Source of the DNA: Rothia mucilaginosa
Lineage (GTDB): Bacteria; Actinomycetota; Actinomycetes; Actinomycetales; Micrococcaceae
Direction: 5' to 3'
Length of the DNA: 64,000 nt
Assembly: GCF_001548235.1 (NCBI RefSeq)
Contig: NZ_AP014938.1
Coordinates: 682,001 to 746,000 of the forward strand
Part shown: one piece after another, positions 30,379-40,137 of the stretch
Position numbering within the stretch: the first letter of the stretch is position 1
How the letters are laid out: each line of letters starts with the position of its first letter
The notes under the pieces: generated by a model
Seen by the model: only the letters and a program-made list of their open reading frames with translations
Database searches by the model: none
What the model was told of the DNA's origin: nothing
Made by a program: the position numbers and the translations under genes

Positions 30379-33300
30379 ATGACCGACGCACTCTCCCACT
30401 TCTCCACCCCCGTACGCGACTGGTTCCGCGCCACCTTCAGCGCACCCACCGCCGCCCAAGAAGGCGCCTGGGAGAGCATCCGCAACGGCAACAACACCCT
30501 CATCATCGCCCCCACCGGCTCCGGCAAAACCCTCGCCGCCTTCCTCTGGGCACTCGACGCCCTGCACCGCGAACACGAAGCCGGAACCGCAGGCGGCACG
30601 CGCATCCTCTACATCTCACCCCTCAAAGCACTCGGCGCCGACGTCGAACGCAACCTGCGCGCACCACTGACCGGAATCACCCGCCTAAGCGGAAACAACA
30701 CGGGCGAACCGAACATCAGCGTGGGCGTGCGCAGCGGCGACACCCCCGCACGCGAACGCCGCCAACTCATCAGCAACCCGCCCGACATTCTCATCACCAC
30801 CCCCGAATCCCTCTACCTCATGCTCACCAGCGCCGCCCGCAACACCCTTACGGGCGTGACCACCGTAATCGTGGACGAGATTCACAACCTCGCCGCCACC
30901 AAACGCGGCGCACACCTGGCGGTCTCCCTCGAACGCCTCGACGCGCTCCTCGAAAAGCCCGCACAGCGCATTGGCCTCTCCGCAACCGTCGAAAACCCGG
31001 AGGCGGTCGCCCGGTTCCTCGGCGGCATTCAGCCGGTGACCATCATGAGCCGCCCGGTCGCCAAAGAATGGGACCTGCGTCTGAGCGTGCCCGTACCCAA
31101 TATGGCGGCGCTCGGAGGCGCCAACGACTACGGGCAGGGGCTCTACGCCCCATCAGAATATGCGCCCTCGGAGGTGCCGGGCGGCGGGGGCTCAACTTCT
31201 GCCGGCTCGGCGCAGGGCGCGGCACAGCCTGCCCCCAGCGCAGCGAATACCCCGGCAAGCGCTCCCTACACGCTCGAAGATGCCATTGGCGTATTCCCCG
31301 GCCAAGAAACCGGTCAAGAAACCGGACAGGCAAACCCGGCGCGACAGGGCAATAACGCCGCGCCTAAAAATACGCTCACCATCCCGGAAAAGGTATTGCG
31401 AGAAGGGGAGCTGCGCGAAAAGGCATTGCGAGACACCGCCGATAGCGAGCGCCCCGAGACCTCCATCTGGCCGCGCGTGCAGGAGCGCATCGTCGACCAT
31501 ATTGAGAACAACCGTTCTACGATTGTTTTCGTTAACTCGCGCGGACTAGCGGAAAAACTCACCGCGGCACTCAACGATATTCACCTGCGCCGCGTCCTCG
31601 CGAAGCAGGGAATTGATCCCGAAGACTATGCGGCAGGCATCTGCGACATCGCCGAGGTGCCGCCGCTCGCCCGTGCGCACCACGGCTCCGTATCCAAGGA
31701 ACAGCGCACCCTCATCGAGGAGGCGCTCAAGGGCGGAACCCTGCGCTGCGTGGTCGCCACCAGCTCCCTGGAACTGGGCATCGATATGGGCCACGTGGAC
31801 CTCGTAATCCAGGTGGCCGCGCCTCCCTCGGTCGCCTCCGCGCTGCAGCGCGTGGGTCGCGCCGGACACCGCGTGGGCGAAATTTCGCGCGGATTCTTCT
31901 ACCCCAAGCACCGCGGCGACCTGCTCGGTGCAACAGTCACCCTCGCCGGAATGCGCAGCGGAACCCTCGAGCCGCTCACCATCCCCACCAACCCCCTGGA
32001 CGTACTCGCGCAACAGACCGTCGCCGCCTGCGCGTTGGGCCCCATCAGCGTGGACTCCTGGTACGAGGCGCTACGCCGTAGCGCGCCCTACGCCGAACTG
32101 CCGCGCGCCCTCTTCGACTCCGTGCTCGAAATGCTCGCCGGACGCTACCCCTCCGACGAGTTCGCCGAACTGCGCCCGCGCATCATCTGGGACCGCACCC
32201 CCACCGAGGAGGCACCCTCCGGCAGTATTGAGGGCCGCCCCGGTGCGCAGCGCCTCGCCGTCACCAGCGGCGGCACGATTCCCGACCGCGGACTCTTCCC
32301 CGTCTACCTGGTCAGCGGCGATGAAGAGCGCGGCCCCAAGCGAGTGGGTGAGCTCGACGAGGAAATGGTGTACGAATCCCGCGCTGGCGAGGTCATTACC
32401 CTCGGCGCGAGCAGTTGGCGTATTGAAGAAATTACGCACGACGCGGTGCGGGTCTCCCCCGCGCCCGGTCAGCCCGCGCGCCTGCCCTTCTGGCACGGCG
32501 ACCGCATGGGTCGCCCCTACGCCCTGGGTGTGCAGACGGGTGCGTTCACGCGCGCCCTCTCCAGCCTGGATGCCACCGATAGCGCCGCCGCCCGCCAGCA
32601 GCTTGAACAGCTCGGACTGGACACCTGGGCGGTCGATAACCTGCTCGCCTACCTACGTGAGCAGCGCGAATCCACCGGGGCGGTCCCCTCCGACACCCGC
32701 ATGATTGTGGAGCGGCACCGCGACGAACTGGGCGATTGGCGAGTGGTCCTGCACTCGCCGCTCGGCTACGGAGTGCACGCACCCTGGGCGCTGGCGGTGC
32801 GCGCCCGCATCGAGGAGCGGTACGGGGTGGATGCCTCCGTCATGGCGAGCGATGACGGCTTGATTCTGCGCCTGCCCGCCATGGAGGATGTACCGCCCGG
32901 CGCTGACCTATTCCTTTTCGACCCGGACGAGCTGGAGGCGATTGTCACCGAACGCGTGGGCGATTCGGCGCTTTTTGCGTCTCGGTTCCGTGAGAATGCG
33001 GCGCGTGCCCTGCTGTTGCCGCGCCGTGATCCGGGTAAGCGCACCCCGCTGTGGCAGCAGCGTCAGCGTGCGGCTCAGCTGCTGGATGTGGCGCGTAAGT
33101 ACCCTGATTTTCCGGTGCTTTTGGAGACGGCGCGCGAGTGTCTGCAGGATGTGTACGATGTTCCGGCGCTGGTTCAGGTGCACCGTTCCCTGCAGTCTCG
33201 GGCGGTGTCCATGCTGGAGGTTGAGACGAACGACCCTTCGCCTTTTGCGCGCACCCTGCTCTTTGAGTACGTTGCCGAGCACCTCTACGATGGCGATGCG

Positions 33301-35961
33301 CCCGCCGCCGAACGCCGCGCCGCCGCGCTGTCGCTGGACCCGGCACTGCTGGCTGAGCTTCTAGGTTCGAGCGGTCTGCGCGACCTGCTGGATCCGGCGG
33401 TTCTGGTGCAGACTCAGCAGCGTCTGCAGCGCACGGGTGAGCGTTACCGTGCCTGCGGTGTGGAGGGCGTGGCGGATCTGTTGCGTCAGCTGGGCCCGTT
33501 GAGCGCGCGGGAGTTGAGTCTGCGTTTGCGGGCTGAATCTGCGGCGCACGGTTCTCAAGATTTCGGCGAGTCCGAGGGGGCTGAAAACTACGGCGAGGGT
33601 TCCGGCGCGCACGCCAGCACGGCTGAGGCTTGCGCCCTGGCGGAGGAGCTGGTGCGCTCGCGCCGCGCGTTCTCGTTCATGGGAGCTGCCGATGGTTCCG
33701 CCGAGCCGCAGCTGTACTATGCGGCGGTTGAGGATGCCGCGCGTCTGCGCGATGGACTGGGCATTATGCCCGCTGCGGCGCTTCCTGCTGCCCTCCTGGA
33801 GCCGGTCGCGGAGCCTTTAGAGGATTTGGTTTCTCGCTATGCGCGCACCCATATTCCCTTTACGGCGCAGCAGGTGGCGGAGCATTTTTCGCGCCTGACC
33901 CCGGTGGGTGTGGGCGTGCTGACTCCGGTGTTGCAGCGTCTTCAGCAGCAGCGCCGCCTGAGCTCTGGCGAGTTCCTGCCCGAGGTGCTGCGCGCCTCCG
34001 GGGCGGTCGGCGTTGAGTGGGTGGATGCGCAGGTTTTGCGCACGATTCGCGCCCGTTCCCTGGCGGCGTTGCGTGAGGAGATTGAGCCGGTATCGGCGCA
34101 GGTCTATGGCGTTTTCCTGCCCTCATGGCAGAACGTTCGTTCTTTATCCGTGCGGGTTGCGCAGACCCTGCCGGAGGCGAGCGCCTACGGTGCGTTCATG
34201 CCCTCCCGCCGCGCCGCCACGGTGGTGGGCGAGAGGGTCGCGCCCCTCGGCACAGCGGAACCCAACCCGATGGCACTCAACCCGATGGCTGAGAACGGCG
34301 CAGAAAACGGCACCACTCATGCGGGTCAGGACTCCGCCTCCTCCACGGAGGATCTGCTCACCGCCATCGACCAGTTGGCGGGTGTGCGCGTACCGGCTTC
34401 CGCGCTGGAGACGCTGATTCTTCCGGCGCGCGTGCCCGGCTACCAGCCGCACATGCTGGACGAGCTCATGGCGAGCGGCAGGGTGTTCTTCACCGGCGCC
34501 GGTCAGCTCGGCGGCGGTAGCGCACAGAAGTCTGACGGCTGGATTCGCCTGCATTTGAGCGAGAGTTCTTCGCTGACCCTGGGCGAGGACTACCCGGAGC
34601 AGCTGCTGCGCGCGGAGAACCCGGAGCTCTGGGAGGCGTTGCAGGCTCCGGGCACGCTGGAGCACGCCATCTATGAGGCGCTGGCTCACGGCGGCCTGTT
34701 CGTGCCGGCGCTGCGTGAGCGGGTGGCGCAGTTGATGAGCGCGGCGGCACCCGCCGGTCAGGTGGTGACTTTCCCGGAGGCGGCGGAGGTTTCGGCGGCG
34801 CTGTGGCGCCTGGTGTGGGCTGGTGCGGTGACGAACGATAGTTTCGCGCCGGTTCGGGCGATGCTTGCGGGTGTCCGCAGTGCGCATCCGACCCCGACCG
34901 CCCCTGCGCGCCTGTCGCGGGTGGGTCGCCGCGGGGCGGGCCGTATTGCGGCGGCGCGCGCCTCCATGGGTAACGGCATGGCGGGCGGTTACAGTGCTGA
35001 CAGCTATAGTTCCGGCGGCTACTCTGCTCCTGTCGCCGGGCGTGGCTTGCGTTCCCTGCGCGGTAGTTCCCTCCGCGGCGGGCTCCATACGACCGCCCCC
35101 ACTGTTGCCCCGCAGGATAGCGGTCGCTTCTCGCGCGTGGACACCCTGCTGCAGGAGCCGGTGGAGGCGACCGTTGCGGTGCTCGCACGCGCCGACCTGC
35201 TACTGGATCGCTACGGTGTGCTGACTCGCGGGTGCCTGCAGGTGGAGGATTCTGCCGGCGGGTTCTCGCAGCTGTACCGGATTTATTCGGCGGCTGAGGA
35301 TCGTGCGCTGGTGCGTCGCGGCTACTTTATTGAGGGTTTGGGTGCGGCGCAGTTCGCCGCCCCCGCGACGGTGGACCTGCTGCGTTCTACCGCCGATAAC
35401 CTCAGTATTCCCGCAGGTCCACAGAATTATAGTGCGACACAGGGTTTTGGTGCGAGCGCCTACACCCCGCAGCGTACCGATACGGAACAGGTGTACGGCA
35501 CGTTCACGGTGACCCTGTTGGCGGCGACCGACCCGGCGAACCCGTACGGTGCGGCGCTGAGCTGGCCCGCGATTCCGTCCTTTGCGGGCGAGGGTGTGGG
35601 AGTGGTCAAGCACCGCCCGGCACGCAAGGCGGGCGCCTGCGTGGTGCTGGTGGACGGCGCCCCGGTGCTGTACGTGGAGCGCGGCGCGAAGACCCTGCTG
35701 GCTTTCACCACCGACCCGGTGCTTCTGGAGGCGGCGGCCCCCGCCCTGGCGCGCCTGGTATCCGCCGGTGGTGCGGAGAAGATTTCGGTGGAGAAGGTCA
35801 ACGATGTGGAGCTTTTGAGCACTCACACGCTGGGCACCCACACGCTGAATCCCTCCACCGGCGAGGCTGTGGTGCATCCGGTGGAGGCACTGCGTGCCGC
35901 ACTGCAGGCACAGGGTTTCTACGCGACGGTTCGTGGCCTGTCGCTACGCCGCTCCATTTAA
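30379..35961 (+). CDS. lhr: Lhr-type large ATP-dependent helicase
   Basis: SF2 DNA/RNA helicase of 1860 residues, longer than the roughly 1500 usual for bacterial Lhr. Helicase core: APTGSGKT at 44-51, DEIH near 167, SAT near 200, then RecA2 with TSSLELGID near 460 and QRVGRAGHR near 493. A winged helix and the DEAD-associated domain follow (roughly 530-900), and the long C-terminal Lhr region after that. Low-complexity inserts break the core at about 235-365 (Gly/Ala/Ser/Gln-rich), near 1050, near 1300 and at about 1510-1580. Lhr is implicated in DNA repair in mycobacteria. A CATAAT hexamer 6 bases before the ATG suggests leaderless expression. Confidence 0.92.
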   Translation: MTDALSHFSTPVRDWFRATFSAPTAAQEGAWESIRNGNNTLIIAPTGSGKTLAAFLWALDALHREHEAGTAGGTRILYISPLKALGADVERNLRAPLTGITRLSGNNTGEPNISVGVRSGDTPARERRQLISNPPDILITTPESLYLMLTSAARNTLTGVTTVIVDEIHNLAATKRGAHLAVSLERLDALLEKPAQRIGLSATVENPEAVARFLGGIQPVTIMSRPVAKEWDLRLSVPVPNMAALGGANDYGQGLYAPSEYAPSEVPGGGGSTSAGSAQGAAQPAPSAANTPASAPYTLEDAIGVFPGQETGQETGQANPARQGNNAAPKNTLTIPEKVLREGELREKALRDTADSERPETSIWPRVQERIVDHIENNRSTIVFVNSRGLAEKLTAALNDIHLRRVLAKQGIDPEDYAAGICDIAEVPPLARAHHGSVSKEQRTLIEEALKGGTLRCVVATSSLELGIDMGHVDLVIQVAAPPSVASALQRVGRAGHRVGEISRGFFYPKHRGDLLGATVTLAGMRSGTLEPLTIPTNPLDVLAQQTVAACALGPISVDSWYEALRRSAPYAELPRALFDSVLEMLAGRYPSDEFAELRPRIIWDRTPTEEAPSGSIEGRPGAQRLAVTSGGTIPDRGLFPVYLVSGDEERGPKRVGELDEEMVYESRAGEVITLGASSWRIEEITHDAVRVSPAPGQPARLPFWHGDRMGRPYALGVQTGAFTRALSSLDATDSAAARQQLEQLGLDTWAVDNLLAYLREQRESTGAVPSDTRMIVERHRDELGDWRVVLHSPLGYGVHAPWALAVRARIEERYGVDASVMASDDGLILRLPAMEDVPPGADLFLFDPDELEAIVTERVGDSALFASRFRENAARALLLPRRDPGKRTPLWQQRQRAAQLLDVARKYPDFPVLLETARECLQDVYDVPALVQVHRSLQSRAVSMLEVETNDPSPFARTLLFEYVAEHLYDGDAPAAERRAAALSLDPALLAELLGSSGLRDLLDPAVLVQTQQRLQRTGERYRACGVEGVADLLRQLGPLSARELSLRLRAESAAHGSQDFGESEGAENYGEGSGAHASTAEACALAEELVRSRRAFSFMGAADGSAEPQLYYAAVEDAARLRDGLGIMPAAALPAALLEPVAEPLEDLVSRYARTHIPFTAQQVAEHFSRLTPVGVGVLTPVLQRLQQQRRLSSGEFLPEVLRASGAVGVEWVDAQVLRTIRARSLAALREEIEPVSAQVYGVFLPSWQNVRSLSVRVAQTLPEASAYGAFMPSRRAATVVGERVAPLGTAEPNPMALNPMAENGAENGTTHAGQDSASSTEDLLTAIDQLAGVRVPASALETLILPARVPGYQPHMLDELMASGRVFFTGAGQLGGGSAQKSDGWIRLHLSESSSLTLGEDYPEQLLRAENPELWEALQAPGTLEHAIYEALAHGGLFVPALRERVAQLMSAAAPAGQVVTFPEAAEVSAALWRLVWAGAVTNDSFAPVRAMLAGVRSAHPTPTAPARLSRVGRRGAGRIAAARASMGNGMAGGYSADSYSSGGYSAPVAGRGLRSLRGSSLRGGLHTTAPTVAPQDSGRFSRVDTLLQEPVEATVAVLARADLLLDRYGVLTRGCLQVEDSAGGFSQLYRIYSAAEDRALVRRGYFIEGLGAAQFAAPATVDLLRSTADNLSIPAGPQNYSATQGFGASAYTPQRTDTEQVYGTFTVTLLAATDPANPYGAALSWPAIPSFAGEGVGVVKHRPARKAGACVVLVDGAPVLYVERGAKTLLAFTTDPVLLEAAAPALARLVSAGGAEKISVEKVNDVELLSTHTLGTHTLNPSTGEAVVHPVEALRAALQAQGFYATVRGLSLRRSI

Positions 35962-36028
35962 CTTAACGCAAGCAGATCCTCAAGCTTAGCCTCAGATTAA
36001 ATTATTTCCTCAACCTCAACCTGAGCAT

Positions 36029-36072
36029 CATAATGCCCCGCACCCTCACGGAAGGGGGTACGGGGCATTATG
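36029..36072. terminator. Terminator between lhr and the TetR gene
   Basis: A 12-base perfect stem (36029-36040 with 36061-36072) with further inner pairing (CACCC/GGGGT) and TTTCCC after it. It lies between convergent genes. Confidence 0.85.
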
Positions 36073-36234
36073 TTTCCCTACTCACGAACCGGGTGGTATT
36101 CCCGGAGTCCGCCACGTCGCAAGCGGCGCGACGGAGGAATAACCGCCCGGATGTCCACGTCGCCTTTGCCGTGGAGCACATAACCAAACATCGGAGCGGG
36201 AAGTCCTACGTTGACCTGTCACCTCTTAGAGTGG

Positions 36235-36819
36235 CTAGTAGCCGCCGGTGAGGGTGTCAACGGCACCCAGGCACAGGTCGATAGCTTCTTCGAGCCCGAG
36301 CCCGCGGGAGCGAACGGTGCGCTGATCGCGGGGGTTGAGCTGCACGACGTGCAGGGCGAAGTAGTCGACGAGCTGCAACCAGCCTCCGAGGATGACGCGG
36401 GTGCGGTCATTAATCGGCATGCCGGTGCGTTGGAGCATCCATTCGAGGTAGTCAGTGGGGTTGTTCGGGAAGTCCTCCCCACCGGGGGTGGGGACACCGG
36501 CTACGACGAGGAAGTAGGTGCGCAACGCCCTGCGGAGTGCTTCCTCGGGGTTTTCGTGGTGCTCGCCGAGCGCTTCGAGGACTGCGTTGGCTTCGCGTCG
36601 GGTGACGGCTGCCGCCAGGGAGTCCTTGCCGGGGAAGTAGTGGTAGAGCAGGGCGCGGGTAATGCCTGCATCGCGGGCGATAGCGCTCATGGAGGCGCCG
36701 AGTACGCCGCGTCGAGCGAAATGTTCTGCAGCAATTTTCAGAATTTGCTCTTCGCGTTCGTGCGGTTCCATGCGCAGGGCACCGGTGCGAGGCTCCGCAT
36801 TCTTTTGTGAATGTTCCAT
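36235..36819 (-). CDS. TetR-family transcriptional regulator
   Basis: DNA-binding repressor-type protein of 194 residues. The N-terminal HTH (about 20-65) reads AAEHFARRGVLGASMSAIA then RDAGITRALLYHYFPGKDSL. The C-terminal ligand domain is unlike named subfamilies, so the effector is unknown. The ATG at 36819 has AGGAG 5 bases upstream. A second in-frame ATG at 36924 also has AAGGGG at good spacing and would add 35 polar residues, so the start is open. A palindrome at 36937-36952 just upstream suggests self-regulation. Confidence 0.85.
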   Translation of the reverse strand: MEHSQKNAEPRTGALRMEPHEREEQILKIAAEHFARRGVLGASMSAIARDAGITRALLYHYFPGKDSLAAAVTRREANAVLEALGEHHENPEEALRRALRTYFLVVAGVPTPGGEDFPNNPTDYLEWMLQRTGMPINDRTRVILGGWLQLVDYFALHVVQLNPRDQRTVRSRGLGLEEAIDLCLGAVDTLTGGY

Positions 36820-36936
36820 AACCTCTCCTATCGCATTTTCCGGTGCTTTGGAATTGTCTGATTGCACCGCCGTAATTGGGGGTGTTCCTTTACTCTCTGC
36901 GCCCTTGCGCTGTTTCTGTCCCATTTCGACCCCTTC

Positions 36937-36952
36937 GTTCGAAATATCGAAC
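36937..36952. promoter_or_regulatory. Palindrome upstream of the TetR gene
   Basis: GTTCGA, four bases, TCGAAC: perfect 6-base arms directly ahead of the longer TetR start. Likely the regulator's own operator. No -35/-10 pair could be assigned with confidence. Confidence 0.5.
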
Positions 36953-37375
36953 TTCTGTGTCTTAATCGTACCGCTTTAAGGCTACTTTCAGCCTTTATTA
37001 AGGCGTTTATGACGTAGGATGCTCAGGTTAGCAGGTATTTATTTGCTTCACATCTTTTATACTTAGAAAAACCACGGGGGCTAAATTGAGGGTTATTAGT
37101 TTCTGATTTGACAGAACTTTCGAAAATACCGCACATAAACGCTGTTTTTTGTAAAATTAATGCAGTTTTTTTAAATTAAATGTCCAATAATTTCAAAAAT
37201 TTGTGAAGTTTTCGTTTTTTGTTCCACGCATTCACACAAACATTCATGAGTGTCAGACAAAACTGCATTCCGCAACCCCACGCCCAAACCCACGGTAATA
37301 TTTCCACTCGCAGGCAACTTAGCCTAGCGCACCCGGGTCGTCGCCGAATCAGCCCCTCCTGAAACTCCCAAAAGG
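36953..37375. other. AT-rich gene-free interval
   Basis: About 420 bases, strongly AT-rich from 37020 to 37240 compared with its GC-rich neighbours. No frame with a ribosome site is supported on either strand. It holds the divergent promoters of the TetR and pseudouridine synthase genes. Confidence 0.5.
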
Positions 37376-37381
37376 TAGAGT
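37376..37381 (+). promoter_or_regulatory. -10 element of a probable leaderless promoter
   Basis: TAGAGT ends 6 bases before the ATG at 37388. Confidence 0.45.
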
Positions 37382-37387
37382 AGAGCC

Positions 37388-38560
37388 ATGCCCGCACAGA
37401 ACATCGCACGCCCCCGCCCTCAGCCCAGCTCACTGCCCAACTCTCAGCCCGATACGCAGCAGGGAATGCAGTCCGGCACCGTCTATCAGGCGAAACCGGC
37501 ACGCCGCACGCACCGCCGCCTACTGACCCCTCCGCTGGCTCAGAAGAACGGTATCGACCCGATTCAGCTGATCCTGCCGCTTGTGGAGGAGCTCCCCGCC
37601 GAGCTCACCCCGAACAACACCGTCCCGGCAACCATTGCGGATTACCTGATTGCGCGTTTCTACCCGAACGACCCGCAGATTATTCACGCCCGCTTCGACA
37701 CCGGCGAGGTGCGTCTGGATGACGGCACAATTCTGACCGGCGATAGCCCGTATATGCCGGGCGAGCGCATCTGGTACTTCCGTGAGCTTGCCGACGAGCC
37801 GCAGCTGCCCTCCGATATGCCGGTGCTCTACGAGGATGAGCACGTGCTGGCGATTGATAAGCCGCATTTTCTGCCGACCACCCCGCGCGGTTCCTATATT
37901 GCGCAGACCGCGCTGACCAAGCTGCGGGTGCGTGAGCGGAACCCGTTGCTGATTCCGATTCACCGCCTGGATCGCCCGACCGCGGGCGTGCTGCTCTTTG
38001 CTAAGACTGTGGAGGCGCGCCGCCCCTTCCAGATGATGTTTCAGCATCGTCAGGTGTCGAAGACCTACCGCGCCGTGGCGCCGGTTCCCGCCGACACGTC
38101 CGCCGCCGAGCAGGCGTTGAGTGCGGAGGGTCTGCAGGTGCGTTCACATATTCAGAAGATTCGTGATCAGCTGCAGGTTCAGCAGCTGTCTGAGGAGCAG
38201 TGCGCGGCGCAGGGTGTGGAGCCGAATACGCTGACGACCGTGAAGATTCTGCGAACTTTCACTCCGAGTGCGCAGGCGGTTAAGGGGTGGGGAGCCGAGC
38301 CTACACTGAACAAAAAACAAGAATGGGCGCTCTATGATTTGGCGCCCCACACCGGCAAGACGCACCAACTGCGGGCGCACCTGAACCTTTTGGGTTCCCC
38401 CATTCTGGGCGATGTTCTCTACCCGCAGGTGTTGCCCGACGCCCCAGACCGCCCGGAGTACCCGCTGCAGCTGCTGGCGTACAGCCTGCACTTTGAGCAC
38501 CCCATCACCGGCGAGCGGGTGGACCTGTACAGCCAGCGCTCGCTGGCTGCCGCCGCCTAA
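37388..38560 (+). CDS. RluA-family pseudouridine synthase
   Basis: Isomerises uridine to pseudouridine in rRNA or tRNA. The catalytic motif HRLDRPTAGVLLFAKT has Asp195; GKTHQLRAHLNLLGSPILGD is the second conserved block. The N-terminal 60 residues are Pro/Gln-rich and an S4-like segment follows. The protein has 390 residues; the particular target is not evident. A TAGAGT hexamer six bases before the ATG suggests a leaderless transcript. Confidence 0.88.
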   Translation: MPAQNIARPRPQPSSLPNSQPDTQQGMQSGTVYQAKPARRTHRRLLTPPLAQKNGIDPIQLILPLVEELPAELTPNNTVPATIADYLIARFYPNDPQIIHARFDTGEVRLDDGTILTGDSPYMPGERIWYFRELADEPQLPSDMPVLYEDEHVLAIDKPHFLPTTPRGSYIAQTALTKLRVRERNPLLIPIHRLDRPTAGVLLFAKTVEARRPFQMMFQHRQVSKTYRAVAPVPADTSAAEQALSAEGLQVRSHIQKIRDQLQVQQLSEEQCAAQGVEPNTLTTVKILRTFTPSAQAVKGWGAEPTLNKKQEWALYDLAPHTGKTHQLRAHLNLLGSPILGDVLYPQVLPDAPDRPEYPLQLLAYSLHFEHPITGERVDLYSQRSLAAAA

Positions 38561-38608
38561 CCGGTTTTTGAGTGGCGTTCACTCCGTTCCCTGCGGTGCA
38601 TCTTCTTG

Positions 38609-38645
38609 GCGGGCTCTCGAAAAGGGATCACGCCCGAGAGCCCGC
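38609..38645 (+). terminator. Hairpin after the pseudouridine synthase gene
   Basis: An 11-base perfect stem (38609-38619 with 38635-38645) and a 15-base loop; no U-run. Confidence 0.55.
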
Positions 38646-38724
38646 CCACAGCATCCGGGCGCTCAGAGGGCAAAAAGTGGGATAATTTCAGACGTAATAC
38701 TTCATCGCACACTACAGAGGGTCC

Positions 38725-39987
38725 ATGAAATCCCAGCCGTCTTCCCACAACGAGCAGTCTCTGGAGTCGATTAGCGAGTACGCCCAGCGCACCTCCTCGC
38801 ACGCCGCTGCCGCAGCCGTCAGCGTCACCGATACCTTTGTGCATCGCATCCTCGGTGTGCCCGGTGCCCTCATCGGTTCAGTGCAGGTGCCCGATCCGCG
38901 CCCACTGAGCCAGCGCCTGAACGTTTGGCATTACTGGTGGCAGGCGCACCTGCTGGACTGCGTGATTGACGCCGGTCAGCGTCACCTGCGCGAGGGCGAT
39001 ATTACTGCCGCCCAGGAAGAGCTACACCGCGCCCGCGCGCTGTTGCGCGGCATTAACGTGCGTAACTACGGTCGCTTCGCGAACGATTATTTTGACGATA
39101 TGGCGTGGCTGACCCTCGCGGTGGGCCGCATGAATTCCTTCTGCATTGAGCTGACCGGCGCTAATGACGTTGCCGCTCAGGATGCTGGCGCGGCTCTCTT
39201 CGAGCAACTGGCAAAGGGTATTTCCCCGGTGGGCGGCATGAGTTGGCGTAAGTCCAAGCGTGATTTTGTGAATGCTGCGGCGACCGCGCCGACCGCTCTG
39301 GCGTATGTGCGTGCGGGCGACCCGAAGACTGCCGCCGCGCTCATGGACTGGATGAACGAAACCCTCTGGGATGCAGAACGTTCGCTCTATATTGACGGCG
39401 TGAACGTGCGCGGCGACGAGTATGAATACGAGCGCGGCGAATTCACCTACAACCAGGGAACCGCCCTGGGCGCCCTGCTGAGCCTCGCCGCATCCGGTGT
39501 ATCCTGCGAGGTGGACCCCGCAGAACGCGCTGAGCGCCTCATCGTCGGCATCGTCAAGCACATGACCGAGGAGGTGGAGTTCCTCTCCGGTGCGCGCCGC
39601 CGCATCCTCATCTCGCACGGCAACGGCGACGGCGGCCTGTTCACCGGCATTCTCGTGCGCTACCTGGGCATGGCGGCATCCTCGCCGCTGCTCAGCGATG
39701 AGGCGCGAGCGCTCGCCTCGACCCTGGTGTACTCGACCGCACGCGCCCTGTGGGAGGGTCGCCGCGAGTTCGACCCCGACCTGCCGATGAACGAGTACGG
39801 CATTGACCCGAATGAGATTCGCGGTAAGGCGCTCGTGCAGTTCTCCCCGCGGTTCACCGAGCCGATGAGTAAGGTTGTGAAGCCCGGCGCGCCGGTGGAG
39901 CTGTCCACTCAGGTGCAGGCGTGGACCATTTTCGAGACGGCGGCACGCCTGGCGCATGCCCGTGACCTCGCCTCCCACGGTTTCTAA
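38725..39987 (+). CDS. Glycoside hydrolase family 76 (alpha-1,6-mannanase-like)
   Basis: An (alpha/alpha)6-barrel enzyme of 420 residues. The GH76 catalytic pair is present as Asp124-Asp125 in NDYFDDMAWL, and the later TYNQGTALGALL and NGDGGLFTGILVRY blocks fit the family, which cuts alpha-1,6-mannan. There is no signal peptide or membrane helix, so it appears cytoplasmic, unlike fungal-mannan degraders; a role with internal mannan or lipoglycan intermediates is inferred. GAGGG precedes the ATG. It is a single-gene unit. Confidence 0.87.
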   Translation: MKSQPSSHNEQSLESISEYAQRTSSHAAAAAVSVTDTFVHRILGVPGALIGSVQVPDPRPLSQRLNVWHYWWQAHLLDCVIDAGQRHLREGDITAAQEELHRARALLRGINVRNYGRFANDYFDDMAWLTLAVGRMNSFCIELTGANDVAAQDAGAALFEQLAKGISPVGGMSWRKSKRDFVNAAATAPTALAYVRAGDPKTAAALMDWMNETLWDAERSLYIDGVNVRGDEYEYERGEFTYNQGTALGALLSLAASGVSCEVDPAERAERLIVGIVKHMTEEVEFLSGARRRILISHGNGDGGLFTGILVRYLGMAASSPLLSDEARALASTLVYSTARALWEGRREFDPDLPMNEYGIDPNEIRGKALVQFSPRFTEPMSKVVKPGAPVELSTQVQAWTIFETAARLAHARDLASHGF

Positions 39988-40137
39988 AGCACTGTTTCTA
40001 AAGCACGGCCTCTAAAACCCTACGATTCTTCACCCCAGCCCTAATCTTCTCCGTTCAGCGCAGAAGATCAGGGCTAGTGCAGAAGGTTAGGGCTGGATTC
40101 ATTGCAGGGGCATGCACACGGGCGTACGGTGGATTTT

